59,961 nucleotides of DNA. It comes from an uncultured Clostridia bacterium (GTDB lineage: Bacteria; Bacillota; Clostridia; Christensenellales; UBA1242). The notes under the pieces are model-generated. The model did no database searches, was not told the origin of the DNA, and saw nothing but the letters and a program-made list of their open reading frames with translations. Within the stretch, counting starts at the first letter, position 1; the number at the start of each line of letters is the position of its first letter. Below, one piece after another: positions 18,159-27,094 of this stretch. A program made the translations under genes and the position numbers. The DNA is taken from contig CALWKG010000005.1 of the NCBI GenBank assembly GCA_944381205.1, positions 1 to 59,961 on the forward strand. The letters run 5' to 3'.

Positions 18159-18220
18159 TAGGCAAAAAAAATTTTTTTATGATTTTTACCATTTTTTACA
18201 TAACGGCTATAAAATGTATA

Positions 18221-18248
18221 TTGACTAAATGGAAATTTATTATATAAT
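18221..18248 (+). promoter_or_regulatory. Promoter of the divergent unknown gene
   Basis: TTGACT (18221-18226), 16-base spacer, TATAAT (18243-18248). Predicted start near 18256, about 45 bases before the ATG at 18301. The longest open frame starts at 18229, inside this promoter, which argues for the downstream start. Confidence 0.75.
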
Positions 18249-18300
18249 CAATTTAGTTAAAAACAAAAATTTGAATGTATTTATTAAAAAGGGGTTAAAA

Positions 18301-19239
18301 ATGTTTGAACAACCGGTAAAATATAAAGTAAGCGCTCACAAAGGTATTTATGAAAAATCTAAGGAACAAATTGATTTTGAAACTCAACAAAACCTAAAAA
18401 TATGTCAAGATGCCAATTTGCCAACGTATGACGTTTGCCCAACAATTATTAGGGCATTTGACGGAACGGCCTGCGATACTTGGGGTTTATCATTAGATGA
18501 AGTTATTGATTTTTGCGTTAAACAAAAAGACGATGCCCTACTTAACTACCTTCAACCAAAACCTGCGTTTTTTGAAAATGAAGATGCTATAAAAGATTAT
18601 AATTGGAATTTATACACCACGCACGTTAATCAAAATGTCAAAAGTTATGAAGATTTAATACATTATTTGATTAGGTTTCAGGAACTAAAAAAATCGTGTA
18701 AAGACACAGAAGATAAAATTTTTATAAAAAAATTAGAAAAAAAGTTTTTTGAAAAATGTGACAATATCCAACTTTTAAGTAGAGTAAACTTTATAATGAA
18801 AAGACATAATATTAGTAAGCCCGAAGCAATTGTTAGGCTTGCAAGTATTGACTCAAAAAGAGAAGAGAAATATTTGCACGAAGAAGGAAAATTTTTGTAT
18901 TTATTAAAAGACGACTTGAAAAAAGAAGCATTGAAAGCCCAAAAATTAACAGAAAAACAAAAAGAAGAAAAACAACAATCCTACTTAGATAATTATTTTT
19001 TTCATATAAATTGCTATAAAATTGCTAGCAATAAAACATACGATTATACACAAGCAAATCTTAATTTACAAAAATTTTTGATGTACTCAAACCCCGACCT
19101 AAAATATTTACAGGAAAAAATGTTGCGAGGAAAAATACTAGATAGGTCATCAAATCATACAATTTTATCAGAATATATAAATCACGAAACAAATTTAGAA
19201 AAAACAAATGAAAATAATAGCCAAGATAAAGAAATGTAA
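18301..19239 (+). CDS. Unknown protein divergent from the paralog operon
   Basis: 312 residues, not recognised. Rich in lysine, glutamate and asparagine, with a long helical, probably coiled segment around 195-240 (KREEKYLHEEGK to KEEKQQSYLDN) and no signal peptide or membrane segment. The N-terminus (VKYKVSAHKGIYEKSKEQ) and a mid-region IVRLASIDSK have no assignment. The ATG at 18301 is preceded by AAGGGG; the earlier in-frame start at 18229 lies in the promoter. It shares an intergenic region with the paralog operon, so the two may be co-regulated. A terminator follows about 130 bases past the stop. Confidence 0.75.
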   Translation: MFEQPVKYKVSAHKGIYEKSKEQIDFETQQNLKICQDANLPTYDVCPTIIRAFDGTACDTWGLSLDEVIDFCVKQKDDALLNYLQPKPAFFENEDAIKDYNWNLYTTHVNQNVKSYEDLIHYLIRFQELKKSCKDTEDKIFIKKLEKKFFEKCDNIQLLSRVNFIMKRHNISKPEAIVRLASIDSKREEKYLHEEGKFLYLLKDDLKKEALKAQKLTEKQKEEKQQSYLDNYFFHINCYKIASNKTYDYTQANLNLQKFLMYSNPDLKYLQEKMLRGKILDRSSNHTILSEYINHETNLEKTNENNSQDKEM

Positions 19240-19370
19240 AAACATTTAAGACACAATGAGAAATTATATAAACACTAATTGTTAAACAACTTGTAATGAT
19301 AGACAAAATTAATTAAATACCGACTAGATAATAGTTAAAATAACTTTCCACCTAAAAAAGGACTAAAAAA

Positions 19371-19394
19371 ACACTACAAACTAAATTGTAGTGT
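19371..19394. terminator. Bidirectional intrinsic terminator
   Basis: ACACTACAA (19371-19379) and TTGTAGTGT (19386-19394), a perfect nine-base-pair stem with a six-base loop, flanked by A-runs on the left and T-runs on the right. It serves the converging unknown gene (plus) and rubrerythrin gene (minus). Confidence 0.85.
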
Positions 19395-19419
19395 TTTTTT
19401 ATATACTAAAATTTACCTA

Positions 19420-19953
19420 TTAAAATTCTTCACAAAGAACTTGAAAATAACTCATAGGGTGCTTACATACTGGGCAAATATCTGGGGCTTTATCTCCTTC
19501 TATTCTATGACCACAGTTTCTACATTCCCAAACAACCTTCTTTGCTTTGGAAAATACTTTGTTTTCCCTTACGTTTTTTAGAAGGGCTTTATATCTTTCT
19601 TCGTGGTGTTTTTCAATTTTTGCCACACCTTCAAATTGCTCTGCTATTTCTACAAAGCCTTCTTCCCTTGCGGTTTTAGCAAACTCCTTATACATATCTG
19701 TCCATTCGTAATTTTCCCCCTGCATAGCCGCTTCCAAATTCTGTTCGGTAGTTCCTATTCCATTAAGGGCTTTAAACCACAGTTTTGCGTGTTCCTTCTC
19801 ATTATCTGCGGTTTTGGTAAAAATTTCAGCAATTTGCTCATAGCCGTCTTTTTTTGCCTTACTTGCAAAATAAGTATATTTGTTTCTAGCCTGTGATTCT
19901 CCTGCAAAAGCAGTCCATAAATTTTTTTCTGTTTGACTTCCTTTAAGTTCCAT
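19420..19953 (-). CDS. rbr: Rubrerythrin
   Basis: Non-haem di-iron peroxidase that reduces hydrogen peroxide in anaerobes. 177 residues. It has an N-terminal ferritin-like four-helix domain with iron ligands in [20 protein letters not shown] and [10 protein letters not shown], then a C-terminal rubredoxin-like domain with two C-x2-C pairs (WECRNCGH and ICPVCKHP, about 142-165). GGAGG lies five bases before the ATG at 19953. It has its own promoter and terminator, so it is a single-gene unit. Its presence fits an anaerobic or oxygen-shy organism. Confidence 0.95.
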   Translation of the reverse strand: MELKGSQTEKNLWTAFAGESQARNKYTYFASKAKKDGYEQIAEIFTKTADNEKEHAKLWFKALNGIGTTEQNLEAAMQGENYEWTDMYKEFAKTAREEGFVEIAEQFEGVAKIEKHHEERYKALLKNVRENKVFSKAKKVVWECRNCGHRIEGDKAPDICPVCKHPMSYFQVLCEEF

Positions 19954-19971
19954 ATAAACCTCCGTGATTAA

Positions 19972-20001
19972 ATTATATCAACAAATATGTCTTTTTGGCA
20001 A
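19972..20001 (-). promoter_or_regulatory. Promoter of rubrerythrin gene
   Basis: Minus strand TTGCCA (19996-20001), 18-base spacer, perfect TATAAT (19972-19977), about 19 bases upstream of the ATG, leaving a very short leader that still holds GGAGG. Confidence 0.7.
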
Positions 20002-20009
20002 CTAAAAAA

Positions 20010-22361
20010 CTACTTTATGGTTTGTTTTATTAAACTAACTTTGTTGTAAAATTTAGAAGCCGACAAACTAGATATCACCTTTTTGTTTTCTTTTATTGAC
20101 AAAAAACCAAATTCTTCCTGCATTTCAAAAATATTAAGTTCTATAAAAACATACAAACAAAATATAAATTGCGAAAAACTTATACTTTTATCCATAGACG
20201 AAATATGCTTGTACAAATCAATTTCGTTTAAAAAACTTAATTGCTTTGAAGCATACGTACTTATTAATTTAAAGACTTTACCAAAGGTACTTCTATTTGT
20301 AGATAATTTGTCAAATATTTCACCTTTTACTTTTTTGTCATTTGGCAAATAAAGCAGTGCACTAGTGTTTTGCTGGATTGCCCCCACAAAACCTTCGTCC
20401 AATACCATATCTAAAAAAATAATTTTCTTGTATGCCCCAAAATTTTTAAAGTTAATAGGAGAAACAATTATAGAATTTATTCCGCTATTATGAATGACTT
20501 CGAACATATAATGTTGAATATTTTTACTTGGATTTAAGGAACAAATTTGCTGATAAGATTCAAAACTACTGCATACAAAAAGATAGCCAAAAAACTCCCT
20601 TTCTGCCTGTTGTAAAATCTTTTTTAAAGTATTTTTTTGATACACAAAAAATTTTTTATGTGCAGTCGTATATGATAACTGCTTTAAGTAAACCCCGTAC
20701 AGATAATCGTTAGTTTTTAATTTATTTAGCACTCCTGTCGAAATATTTTTTGCCAAACCCTTTACGTTTTGTTTACCCCTAAACTCATTTTTTTCTAACT
20801 CCATCTGAATATTAATGTCATTGCTTAACCTTAAAATCGGTAAATATTTATAAGAGTTAAATGCGACTACACTTAAATTTTTATTAGTAATTGTAATATG
20901 ATTTGGGTGTTTTGGCATATGATTAAAAGTTGTGTCTTTATCAAAACTAACATTAAATATCGGCTTTATATTTTCACAACCACAAGGCTCCAAAACTTCT
21001 AGTGAATTTACAAAATTTATAGTTAACTGTGATGGCTTTAAATCTAAGTCATAATAATTAATTGGCAAAAAGTCTTTTGGCTTGTAGTGGTTTTCTAAAT
21101 ACTTATTAAAATTTACTAAAAACTCATTAAAATTTGATTTCTTTATTGTAAGTCCCGCGGCCATTTTGTGCCCGCCAAAGGTATCTAGAACCTCTTTTAA
21201 ACTTGAAATAGCAGAATAAATGTCAATGTCGTTTATACTTCTTGCACTTCCCTTCAAATCTTCTCCCACTTCGGAAAATAAAATCGTTGGGCGATGGTAC
21301 TCGTTTGCAATTTTCGCTGCAACAATCCCCAAAATACCACTATCCCAATCTTTGCTAAATAAAATTATTGAAGGATAATTTGCTATATTAATATTTTTAA
21401 GTTTTTTGTTTGCATCGTCATAAACCTTGTTACATAAGGCTTGACGTTCTAAATTCATATTAGTAATACTTTCTATTGTTGTTCTTAGTTGAATTTTATC
21501 ATTTTTTATATACAGCATTAGTGCTACACTTGCGTCCCCCATTCTGCCTGCTGCATTAATTTTAGGTGCAAGTTTAAAAGCAATATCAGTAGAATTTGTA
21601 TTGAGCGGTAAATTAATTTCCTTAAAAAGCATCTTTAACCCTAACGGCAAAGTATGCTCGTAGTCCTTCATTCCTAATTTCACAATAGCCCTATTTTCAT
21701 CTTTTAATGGCACAATATCGGCAATGGTTGCAATAGATGCTATGCCTAGATATTTTTTTGCTTCCTGTAAATTTGATAGGGCTTGTACAATTTTAAAAGC
21801 AACACCTGTGCCACACAAAAACTTAAAAGGATACTTTTGCTCACTTAATTTAGGATTTATTACAATAGTATCTGGTATTTTGTCTGGTATATCGTGGTGG
21901 TCAGTTACAATAACGTCTATACCTAAACTCTTTGCGTATTCTATCTCGTCATAACACGAAATACCGCAATCTACCGTAATAATTAAATCTGGGTTGAATT
22001 TATCTTTTATCTGCGCAATATTATCTATACTAAGCCCATAACCATCTAAATACCTGTTAGGTAAAAAATAATCTACATATACTCCTATTGAAGAAAAGTA
22101 TTTTATTAAAATAGCACTTGCGCTAACCCCATCTACGTCATAGTCCCCAAAAATAAGAATTTTTTGCCTTTCTTGTACCGCCTTATTGACCCTTTTTACT
22201 AATAAATTCATTCCACTTAATAAAAACGGGTCATAAAAGCAACTATCATCTGGATATAAAAACTTTTGTAATTTATCTTCGCTATCTATGCCACGTTTTA
22301 ATAAAATATCAACTACTAAACTATTTATATTGTATTTTTTTGAAATATAATCTTTATCCAT
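20010..22361 (-). CDS. recJ: Single-stranded-DNA-specific exonuclease RecJ
   Basis: 5'-3' ssDNA exonuclease for recombination and repair. 783 residues. DHH-domain motifs are FGDYDVDGVSA (71-81), TVDCGI and VTDHHDIP; the DHHA1 motif is FGGHKMAAGLT, followed by the OB-like domain and a long C-terminal region as in Bacillota RecJ. No ribosome site precedes the ATG at 22361; instead a promoter -10 box ends seven bases before it, which predicts a leaderless message. Located near secD-secF-yajC as in many Bacillota. Confidence 0.93.
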   Translation of the reverse strand: MDKDYISKKYNINSLVVDILLKRGIDSEDKLQKFLYPDDSCFYDPFLLSGMNLLVKRVNKAVQERQKILIFGDYDVDGVSASAILIKYFSSIGVYVDYFLPNRYLDGYGLSIDNIAQIKDKFNPDLIITVDCGISCYDEIEYAKSLGIDVIVTDHHDIPDKIPDTIVINPKLSEQKYPFKFLCGTGVAFKIVQALSNLQEAKKYLGIASIATIADIVPLKDENRAIVKLGMKDYEHTLPLGLKMLFKEINLPLNTNSTDIAFKLAPKINAAGRMGDASVALMLYIKNDKIQLRTTIESITNMNLERQALCNKVYDDANKKLKNINIANYPSIILFSKDWDSGILGIVAAKIANEYHRPTILFSEVGEDLKGSARSINDIDIYSAISSLKEVLDTFGGHKMAAGLTIKKSNFNEFLVNFNKYLENHYKPKDFLPINYYDLDLKPSQLTINFVNSLEVLEPCGCENIKPIFNVSFDKDTTFNHMPKHPNHITITNKNLSVVAFNSYKYLPILRLSNDINIQMELEKNEFRGKQNVKGLAKNISTGVLNKLKTNDYLYGVYLKQLSYTTAHKKFFVYQKNTLKKILQQAEREFFGYLFVCSSFESYQQICSLNPSKNIQHYMFEVIHNSGINSIIVSPINFKNFGAYKKIIFLDMVLDEGFVGAIQQNTSALLYLPNDKKVKGEIFDKLSTNRSTFGKVFKLISTYASKQLSFLNEIDLYKHISSMDKSISFSQFIFCLYVFIELNIFEMQEEFGFLSIKENKKVISSLSASKFYNKVSLIKQTIK

Positions 22362-22368
22362 AGATTAT

Positions 22369-22397
22369 ATTTTAACACAACAATATTTTGCTTGCAA
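22369..22397 (-). promoter_or_regulatory. Predicted recJ promoter giving a leaderless mRNA
   Basis: Minus strand TTGCAA (22392-22397), 17-base spacer, TAAAAT (22369-22374). Seven bases then separate the -10 box from the ATG, so transcription should start at or next to the A of the start codon. Confidence 0.5.
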
Positions 22398-22688
22398 ATC
22401 AATAATTTTGTTTATATCATCAAGCGACTCATCTTTTAATAATACTTTATATTAATAAAAACAATATTATATACCACTAACGAAAGACTACAAATATCAA
22501 GTATTTTTTAAAAAAATTAATCATAAAAATTCTTTAATTTTACTTATTACGCGCTATTCTTTCATTAGATAATACTCTTAAAAAAACTATTTTGCATACC
22601 TTTTTATATAAAAAACAAATATAATTTTTTTTCAAATTACCACCTGTTTTTTATTTTTTGTCTTAACTAAATAGTACTCTATTATTTA
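22398..22688. other. AT-rich intergenic stretch without recognised genes
   Basis: Between the TIGR04086-type gene and the recJ promoter. I see no open frame with a ribosome site, no strong hairpin and no repeat here. Confidence 0.5.
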
Positions 22689-23075
22689 CTATCTTTTACT
22701 AAAATTTACAAATATTACCCCAAACAAAAGTCCTAATATCGCCCCAAAAATAAGGTCATATAATATCGCAAGAGAAAAATAAAAACTAGATACAAGTAAA
22801 CTGAAAACTAAATAAGATAGCAACATATATAGTGCACCTATTGTGCTTCCCTTTAACATTCCCTGCTTTTTGTCTTTTTTTAAGCACAAAAAAATCCCAA
22901 AACCAATACTTGCCACTTTTATTACTTGGTTAATCACTTTAATTGTTGTGTCACTCATATCAACAAATTTGTATATTATAGCCAATATTAAAACAAGTAC
23001 TATTGTAAGAGCCAAAGCCATTAAAACTCCCCTTAAAATATTTAATAAATTGGCTTTTTTGTTTGTAAGTTCCAT
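22689..23075 (-). CDS. TIGR04086-type (YrzE-like) membrane protein
   Basis: 128 residues with four hydrophobic helices (about 14-36, 46-64, 76-97 and 100-124) and a short charged loop, LKKDKKQGM. Length, topology and position next to yajC/secDF/recJ fit the TIGR04086 family, known only as small membrane proteins of Bacillota with no assigned function. ATG at 23075 with AAAGGAG six bases upstream. Identification rests mainly on topology and context. Confidence 0.7.
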   Translation of the reverse strand: MELTNKKANLLNILRGVLMALALTIVLVLILAIIYKFVDMSDTTIKVINQVIKVASIGFGIFLCLKKDKKQGMLKGSTIGALYMLLSYLVFSLLVSSFYFSLAILYDLIFGAILGLLFGVIFVNFSKR

Positions 23076-23522
23076 AAAAATCTCCTTTTTTGCCTATTTT
23101 AAATTATTAAAACGTATGCTAAAAAAATTGCTTTTATGCAAGATAGCAAAAGACATTAGTTAAAATTAAAAAATAAAAAATCTATAAAAATAGAAAACAA
23201 ATAAATTTTGTAAAGGATAAATAATAAATGATTTTTTATAAAAAATAAAAAATAAATGAAATTTCATAAAAAATTAAATGCTATTTTTTTTACAAAAACT
23301 AAATAAAAGATATTACTAAAACCAAAAATTTTTACTAAATATTTTTCAATTCTAAGACCAGTTAAAAACATTAACTTGCAAGCAAAAAATTAAAAAATTT
23401 AGAAACCAAACAAATGATAAAAGACCTAAAAAATTTTTTAACTATTTAGTCCAAAAAATATGAAAGCAAAAATTCCTTTACACTATCAAAAAAAACAAAA
23501 ATATATAAATATTAGCAATAAA
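23076..23522. other. AT-rich intergenic stretch
   Basis: Left part of the 832-base gap between yajC and the TIGR04086-type gene. It is almost all A and T with no open frame of useful length. I see no convincing promoter for the downstream gene, though one must exist if the terminator at 23523-23554 is effective. Confidence 0.5.
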
Positions 23523-23554
23523 AAAATGACGCAAAGAAAAGTTTACGTCATTTT
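23523..23554 (-). terminator. Probable terminator of secD-secF-yajC
   Basis: AAAATGACG (23523-23531) and CGTCATTTT (23546-23554), a perfect nine-base-pair stem with a 14-base loop. On the minus strand it is followed by T-rich sequence. It lies about 350 bases past the yajC stop. Confidence 0.6.
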
Positions 23555-23615
23555 AGATTATAATTACTAAAAATTTTATTTAAAAATTAATCTCTCTTGT
23601 TAGTCGGCATTGATA

Positions 23616-23956
23616 ATTTTACTAATATCTTATTATTTTTTTACTAATTTTTATCTATTTTTTATCTTTTTTTTATCTATTTTTTATCTATTTTTAACTA
23701 TTTTTTAAGTAATTTTAATAGGTTTTTTAATAATTTTTTACTGTTTTTTATCACTTTTTAATTAAAAATTAACTATTTATTTTTAAAATAACAATGATTT
23801 TTCAGTAGTTTTTTTAGTAAATTTTAGTAATTTATAACTAATTTTTTGATTAAATTTTTAATAATTCTTCCATAATTTTTATATTTTTTTGCTAATTTTC
23901 AATGTTTTTATTGCTTTTTTTTGTGATTTTTTGCTGGTTTTTTAGTTGATTTTTTA
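23616..23956. repeat. Helically phased T-tract array (predicted bent DNA), overlapping the end of yajC
   Basis: About 25 runs of four to eight T on the plus strand recur at roughly one helical turn. For the part I measured most closely, run centres fall at 23639, 23650, 23660, 23670, 23682, 23693, 23703, 23714, 23725, 23736, 23745 and 23757: mean spacing about 10.7 bases. After a less regular patch, the same spacing resumes from about 23800 to 23953, inside the yajC coding end. Part of it is a degenerate tandem unit of about 11 bases (TATTTTTTATC, 23647-23707). Phased A/T-tracts are the classical cause of intrinsic DNA curvature. Confidence 0.7.
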
Positions 23957-24528
23957 GTAGATTCTACTGATGAATTAGACTCTACATCTACATTGTTTTT
24001 AACAGTAGATTGATTTTCTTTTGCAGATTTTTTTTCTTGATTTCCTTCACTTTTTTTGTCTTCATTTATAGACTCTTGATTTTTTGAACTATCGTTTTTA
24101 GAATTGGATTTATTAGAGTCTTCTTTGCTTTCGCCTGTCTTTTTTAAAACCTGCTCTTTCGCTACATCTGGTTCAACTACGTTACCATTTTCGTCTAAAA
24201 TTAAATCTTGTTTTTCATCAATACCCAAAATAACACTTGCATTAATTGTCAAGTAACTAACTTTGCCACCATCTTCACCAGTTTTTATAACTACAATCTT
24301 ACCCATACTAGTTTCCTTTTGAGAAACAATTTCACCATAAATACCAGCATTTGTGACAATTTTATCACCCGTTTTTAAGTTGTTGAGCATTTTCATTGCT
24401 TCTTCTTGTTGTTTTTTTCTATTAATAGTGCCGAATATAAGATAAACAATCATAAGCACTATTAAAACAATCAATGCTATTGTCCAACCCAAGTTTCCAC
24501 CAGTTTCGGCTGCTAATAAATTAATCAT
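23908..24528 (-). CDS. yajC: YajC, Sec translocase accessory subunit, with long basic tail
   Basis: Membrane partner of SecDF. 206 residues, about twice the usual YajC length. It has one N-terminal membrane helix (about 13-33) and then the conserved domain (residues about 37-100, with LKTGDKIVTNAGIYGEI). The C-terminal half is low complexity: first acidic/serine-rich, then a lysine-rich end with a four-residue pattern (STKK, STKK, PAKN, HKKK). That end is encoded by 12-base A-rich repeats continuous with the phased array downstream. AGAGGTGA precedes the ATG at 24528. secF lies 100 bases upstream. Confidence 0.92.
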   Translation of the reverse strand: MINLLAAETGGNLGWTIALIVLIVLMIVYLIFGTINRKKQQEEAMKMLNNLKTGDKIVTNAGIYGEIVSQKETSMGKIVVIKTGEDGGKVSYLTINASVILGIDEKQDLILDENGNVVEPDVAKEQVLKKTGESKEDSNKSNSKNDSSKNQESINEDKKSEGNQEKKSAKENQSTVKNNVDVESNSSVESTKKSTKKPAKNHKKKQ

Positions 24529-24589
24529 TCTTCACCTCTTTAAATATTTATTTATTAAACTATATATCAAATTTTTTAGAATTATCAAA

Positions 24590-24613
24590 ACAAAATTTTT
24601 ATTTTTTTATACT
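24590..24613 (+). repeat. Short dispersed repeat, copy 2
   Basis: Identical over 24 bases to 12732-12755. It sits 15 bases past the secF stop, in the same orientation relative to the upstream gene as copy 1. Confidence 0.5.
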
Positions 24614-24628
24614 TTTTTGTCATAAAAA

Positions 24629-25702
24629 TTAGTTTTCTTCTACATCAATAACTTTCGCAGACGAATCTTTTTCGTTTAACTTTTCTTGCTTTACTGCGAC
24701 CTTACCTGATGCTTCCGTTCTTAAAATTCCGCGTTTTGTAAAAGTTTCCCTTGTCCTTTGAATACTAGACCAAAATGCTGGAACAACAAAAATGTGTGTA
24801 CCAAAAATAACAACTAAACCTGCAATTAACGCAATTAAGGTATACATAACATTAGTTGTAGATAAAATACCCCAAACCACAAGTGCTAAACACACAGCAA
24901 CATATATAAATAAATTTTTCTTCCAATTTTGGTCTACGTACATATTTACCAAATCTTGATTAGATTTAGTTGATAGAGATGGTTCTTTTGCTTTTTGCTT
25001 AATGTCAATAAACATAGATACACTAGCATAAACACTAACAATCATAATTAACGCAAGTGCAACAAACAAATATCTATTTACCTCTATCCTTGCAAGTGCG
25101 ACAAAACTTAAAAATAGCAACAAATCAGCCACAGCACCAAATAAAATTGTCAATGCACCTGCTACTTTAAACCTAAAACAAGCATAGACACATATAAGAG
25201 TTATCGCAAATATTAAAGCAGACACTATTGTTAAAAATTCACTACTAGCGACAAAAGAATCAATTTCACTTGTTCTAAAAGTCAAATCTTCTTGCTCACC
25301 CAAAATTGACGAATCTAGCGAGTCATCTTCTTTTAAAAGTTTGTTAATGTCTAACCTAATTTTGTCTAAGGTTTGACCTTCCACATTTTTAAAAGTGATT
25401 ACAAAAGCCCTAGAATTGTATTCCCCTTGAATTTGAAAAGAATTAATATCTACATTATAGTCATACAAAATTTGCCTTATTTCATCTTCTGCCTTAGCCA
25501 AAGTTTCATCATCTGACGCAGGGTAATTAGTTCCTGTAAACTCAACTACAAGTTGTGTTCCGCCAGAAAAATCAAGGCTTGTATTAAAACCAAAAAATCC
25601 AACAACCACAGCGCCTATTAAAATAATTGCGAGTATGACTATTAAACAAGGTTTAAAAAATTTAACATAATTTGTACTCTTTAATGCTTCGTTAGATTTC
25701 AT
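24629..25702 (-). CDS. secF: Protein translocase subunit SecF
   Basis: Proton-driven partner of SecD that helps release proteins exported through SecYEG. 357 residues. It has an N-terminal membrane helix followed by FNTSLDFSGGTQLVVEF (the SecF hallmark D-F-x-G-G), a periplasmic-type domain (about 45-135) and five further membrane helices. The start (ATG 25702, with GAGGTGG) lies inside the end of secD, an 11-base overlap that suggests coupled translation. Confidence 0.93.
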   Translation of the reverse strand: MKSNEALKSTNYVKFFKPCLIVILAIILIGAVVVGFFGFNTSLDFSGGTQLVVEFTGTNYPASDDETLAKAEDEIRQILYDYNVDINSFQIQGEYNSRAFVITFKNVEGQTLDKIRLDINKLLKEDDSLDSSILGEQEDLTFRTSEIDSFVASSEFLTIVSALIFAITLICVYACFRFKVAGALTILFGAVADLLLFLSFVALARIEVNRYLFVALALIMIVSVYASVSMFIDIKQKAKEPSLSTKSNQDLVNMYVDQNWKKNLFIYVAVCLALVVWGILSTTNVMYTLIALIAGLVVIFGTHIFVVPAFWSSIQRTRETFTKRGILRTEASGKVAVKQEKLNEKDSSAKVIDVEEN

Positions 25703-27032
25703 TTTTTGCCACCTCTCTATTTAAATTGTACAAAGTTTTTCTATTGCTATTTATATTGATATAAGAGTAGCAAGTTCCCCGAAGCACAACAAATAAGACA
25801 AAATAATTCACAAACATACCAAGGAATAGCGCAACAGCAAAATATTTTAAGCCTGCTGTACCTACTAGATAAAATATAGCACAAAGCAATACTACAAAAA
25901 TGTACTTTTCTAATGTTGACAATGTTTTATTTCTAAAAGCGCTAATGACACTGTTTGGTATCTTTTTGCCTTGATTATATTCAAACCTAACACGTTCAAA
26001 AATTTCTATCATACTGAAAACCAAAAGTGCAAAGGCACATACTACCCCAAGAAGTCCATTAAGGTCTACCACCACTAGGGGAATTGATTGTAATAGGAAA
26101 GAATAAACAGAAATGAAAACCCCAAAAGACATAATACTTAAAAACCCTAGCATACGATATCTAACAAGTAAGAAAATTATTGAAACCAGAAGTAATGCCC
26201 CAAAAACTGTAAGAGTTAGTGTTTTTATGTTCCCAAAGAAAACCCCGTCACTTGTACTTAATCCACTTGTAATTTGATTATCTACTACCTTCCTTAACGT
26301 AATAGGTTTTGCAAGAGCATTAACCCTTAAAGCCAAACTTTCCGCTGCGGTAGTGTTTTCACTATAAAGGTCTATTTGGGTCATTGCCCCCAAAATCTCG
26401 TCTGAACTTAAAGAATTATAATTTGTGCCGTCAAGGTACAAATACAAACTATCACTTGTACCGATAATAGATTGGGTCATTTCACGCAATAAATTTTGAC
26501 CTTCTTCATTAAAAGTAATAGAGACTTTGTACCCTGCCCCCTGAGTGTTTGGTCCCCAAGTACACCCTACTACATATTTAGAAGTAATACTACCTTCTGC
26601 ATTAGGGTCATCACTACTTTTGTTTATAGTGATTCCAGTACTGGACCCTATTAAGTCCATAAGGTCGGCAGTACTACCAGCCATAGAAAGTAAATTAGTC
26701 GTATTTTGGTCATCAAAATAGGAGGCCTCTACCCTTAGGGTATCGCCCTGTCTTGTAATATTGTACCCTTCACTACTGAAAGAATTGCGAAGTTTGGTAA
26801 CTGTTTCGTTAAGATACATATCTTTGTAATCACTAGACAAATCACTATCTGCTACCTCAAAAACGGCAAGCCTGCCACCATTTAGATCGTAGCCATAATT
26901 AATGGCATTAAAAAAACCCAAATAGGTTGTATTAGTTGTTGGTATAACAAAACTAACAAACGTAAGCAATAAGCCAATTATGGTAAGTATAGCCACAATA
27001 CAAAGTTTGACCTTAGACCTAGTTTTGCTCAT
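25692..27032 (-). CDS. secD: Protein translocase subunit SecD
   Basis: Works with SecF in protein export. 446 residues. It has an N-terminal membrane helix, the short conserved YGYDLNGGRLAVFEV (SecD-type D-L-x-G-G), an extracytoplasmic region (about 50-255), and a membrane domain of about five helices from 265 onward. SecD and SecF are separate genes here, unlike the fused SecDF of Bacillus. ATG at 27032, with AAGGAG upstream; a strong promoter starts about 34 bases before it. Confidence 0.92.
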   Translation of the reverse strand: MSKTRSKVKLCIVAILTIIGLLLTFVSFVIPTTNTTYLGFFNAINYGYDLNGGRLAVFEVADSDLSSDYKDMYLNETVTKLRNSFSSEGYNITRQGDTLRVEASYFDDQNTTNLLSMAGSTADLMDLIGSSTGITINKSSDDPNAEGSITSKYVVGCTWGPNTQGAGYKVSITFNEEGQNLLREMTQSIIGTSDSLYLYLDGTNYNSLSSDEILGAMTQIDLYSENTTAAESLALRVNALAKPITLRKVVDNQITSGLSTSDGVFFGNIKTLTLTVFGALLLVSIIFLLVRYRMLGFLSIMSFGVFISVYSFLLQSIPLVVVDLNGLLGVVCAFALLVFSMIEIFERVRFEYNQGKKIPNSVISAFRNKTLSTLEKYIFVVLLCAIFYLVGTAGLKYFAVALFLGMFVNYFVLFVVLRGTCYSYININSNRKTLYNLNREVAKNEI

Positions 27033-27065
27033 TATATACCTTTATCTCCTTTTCGTAACGCAATA

Positions 27066-27094
27066 AGTATACAGGATTGTCCCCTTTTAGTCAA
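27066..27094 (-). promoter_or_regulatory. Promoter of secD-secF-yajC
   Basis: Minus strand TTGACT (27089-27094), 17-base spacer, TATACT (27066-27071). Confidence 0.75.

Noticed and set aside
18229..18300. Upstream start for the unknown plus-strand gene
   Set aside because: It would begin between the -35 and -10 boxes of its own promoter; the ATG at 18301 has AAGGGG upstream.
19061..19306. 81-codon minus-strand frame opposite the unknown plus-strand gene
   Set aside because: Hydrophobic antisense translation overlapping a gene with a strong promoter and ribosome site.
23637..23707. Possible CRISPR-like array from the regular AT repeats near yajC
   Set aside because: The unit is about 11 bases and degenerate, with no spacers of 30 bases and no cas genes; helical phasing explains the regularity.
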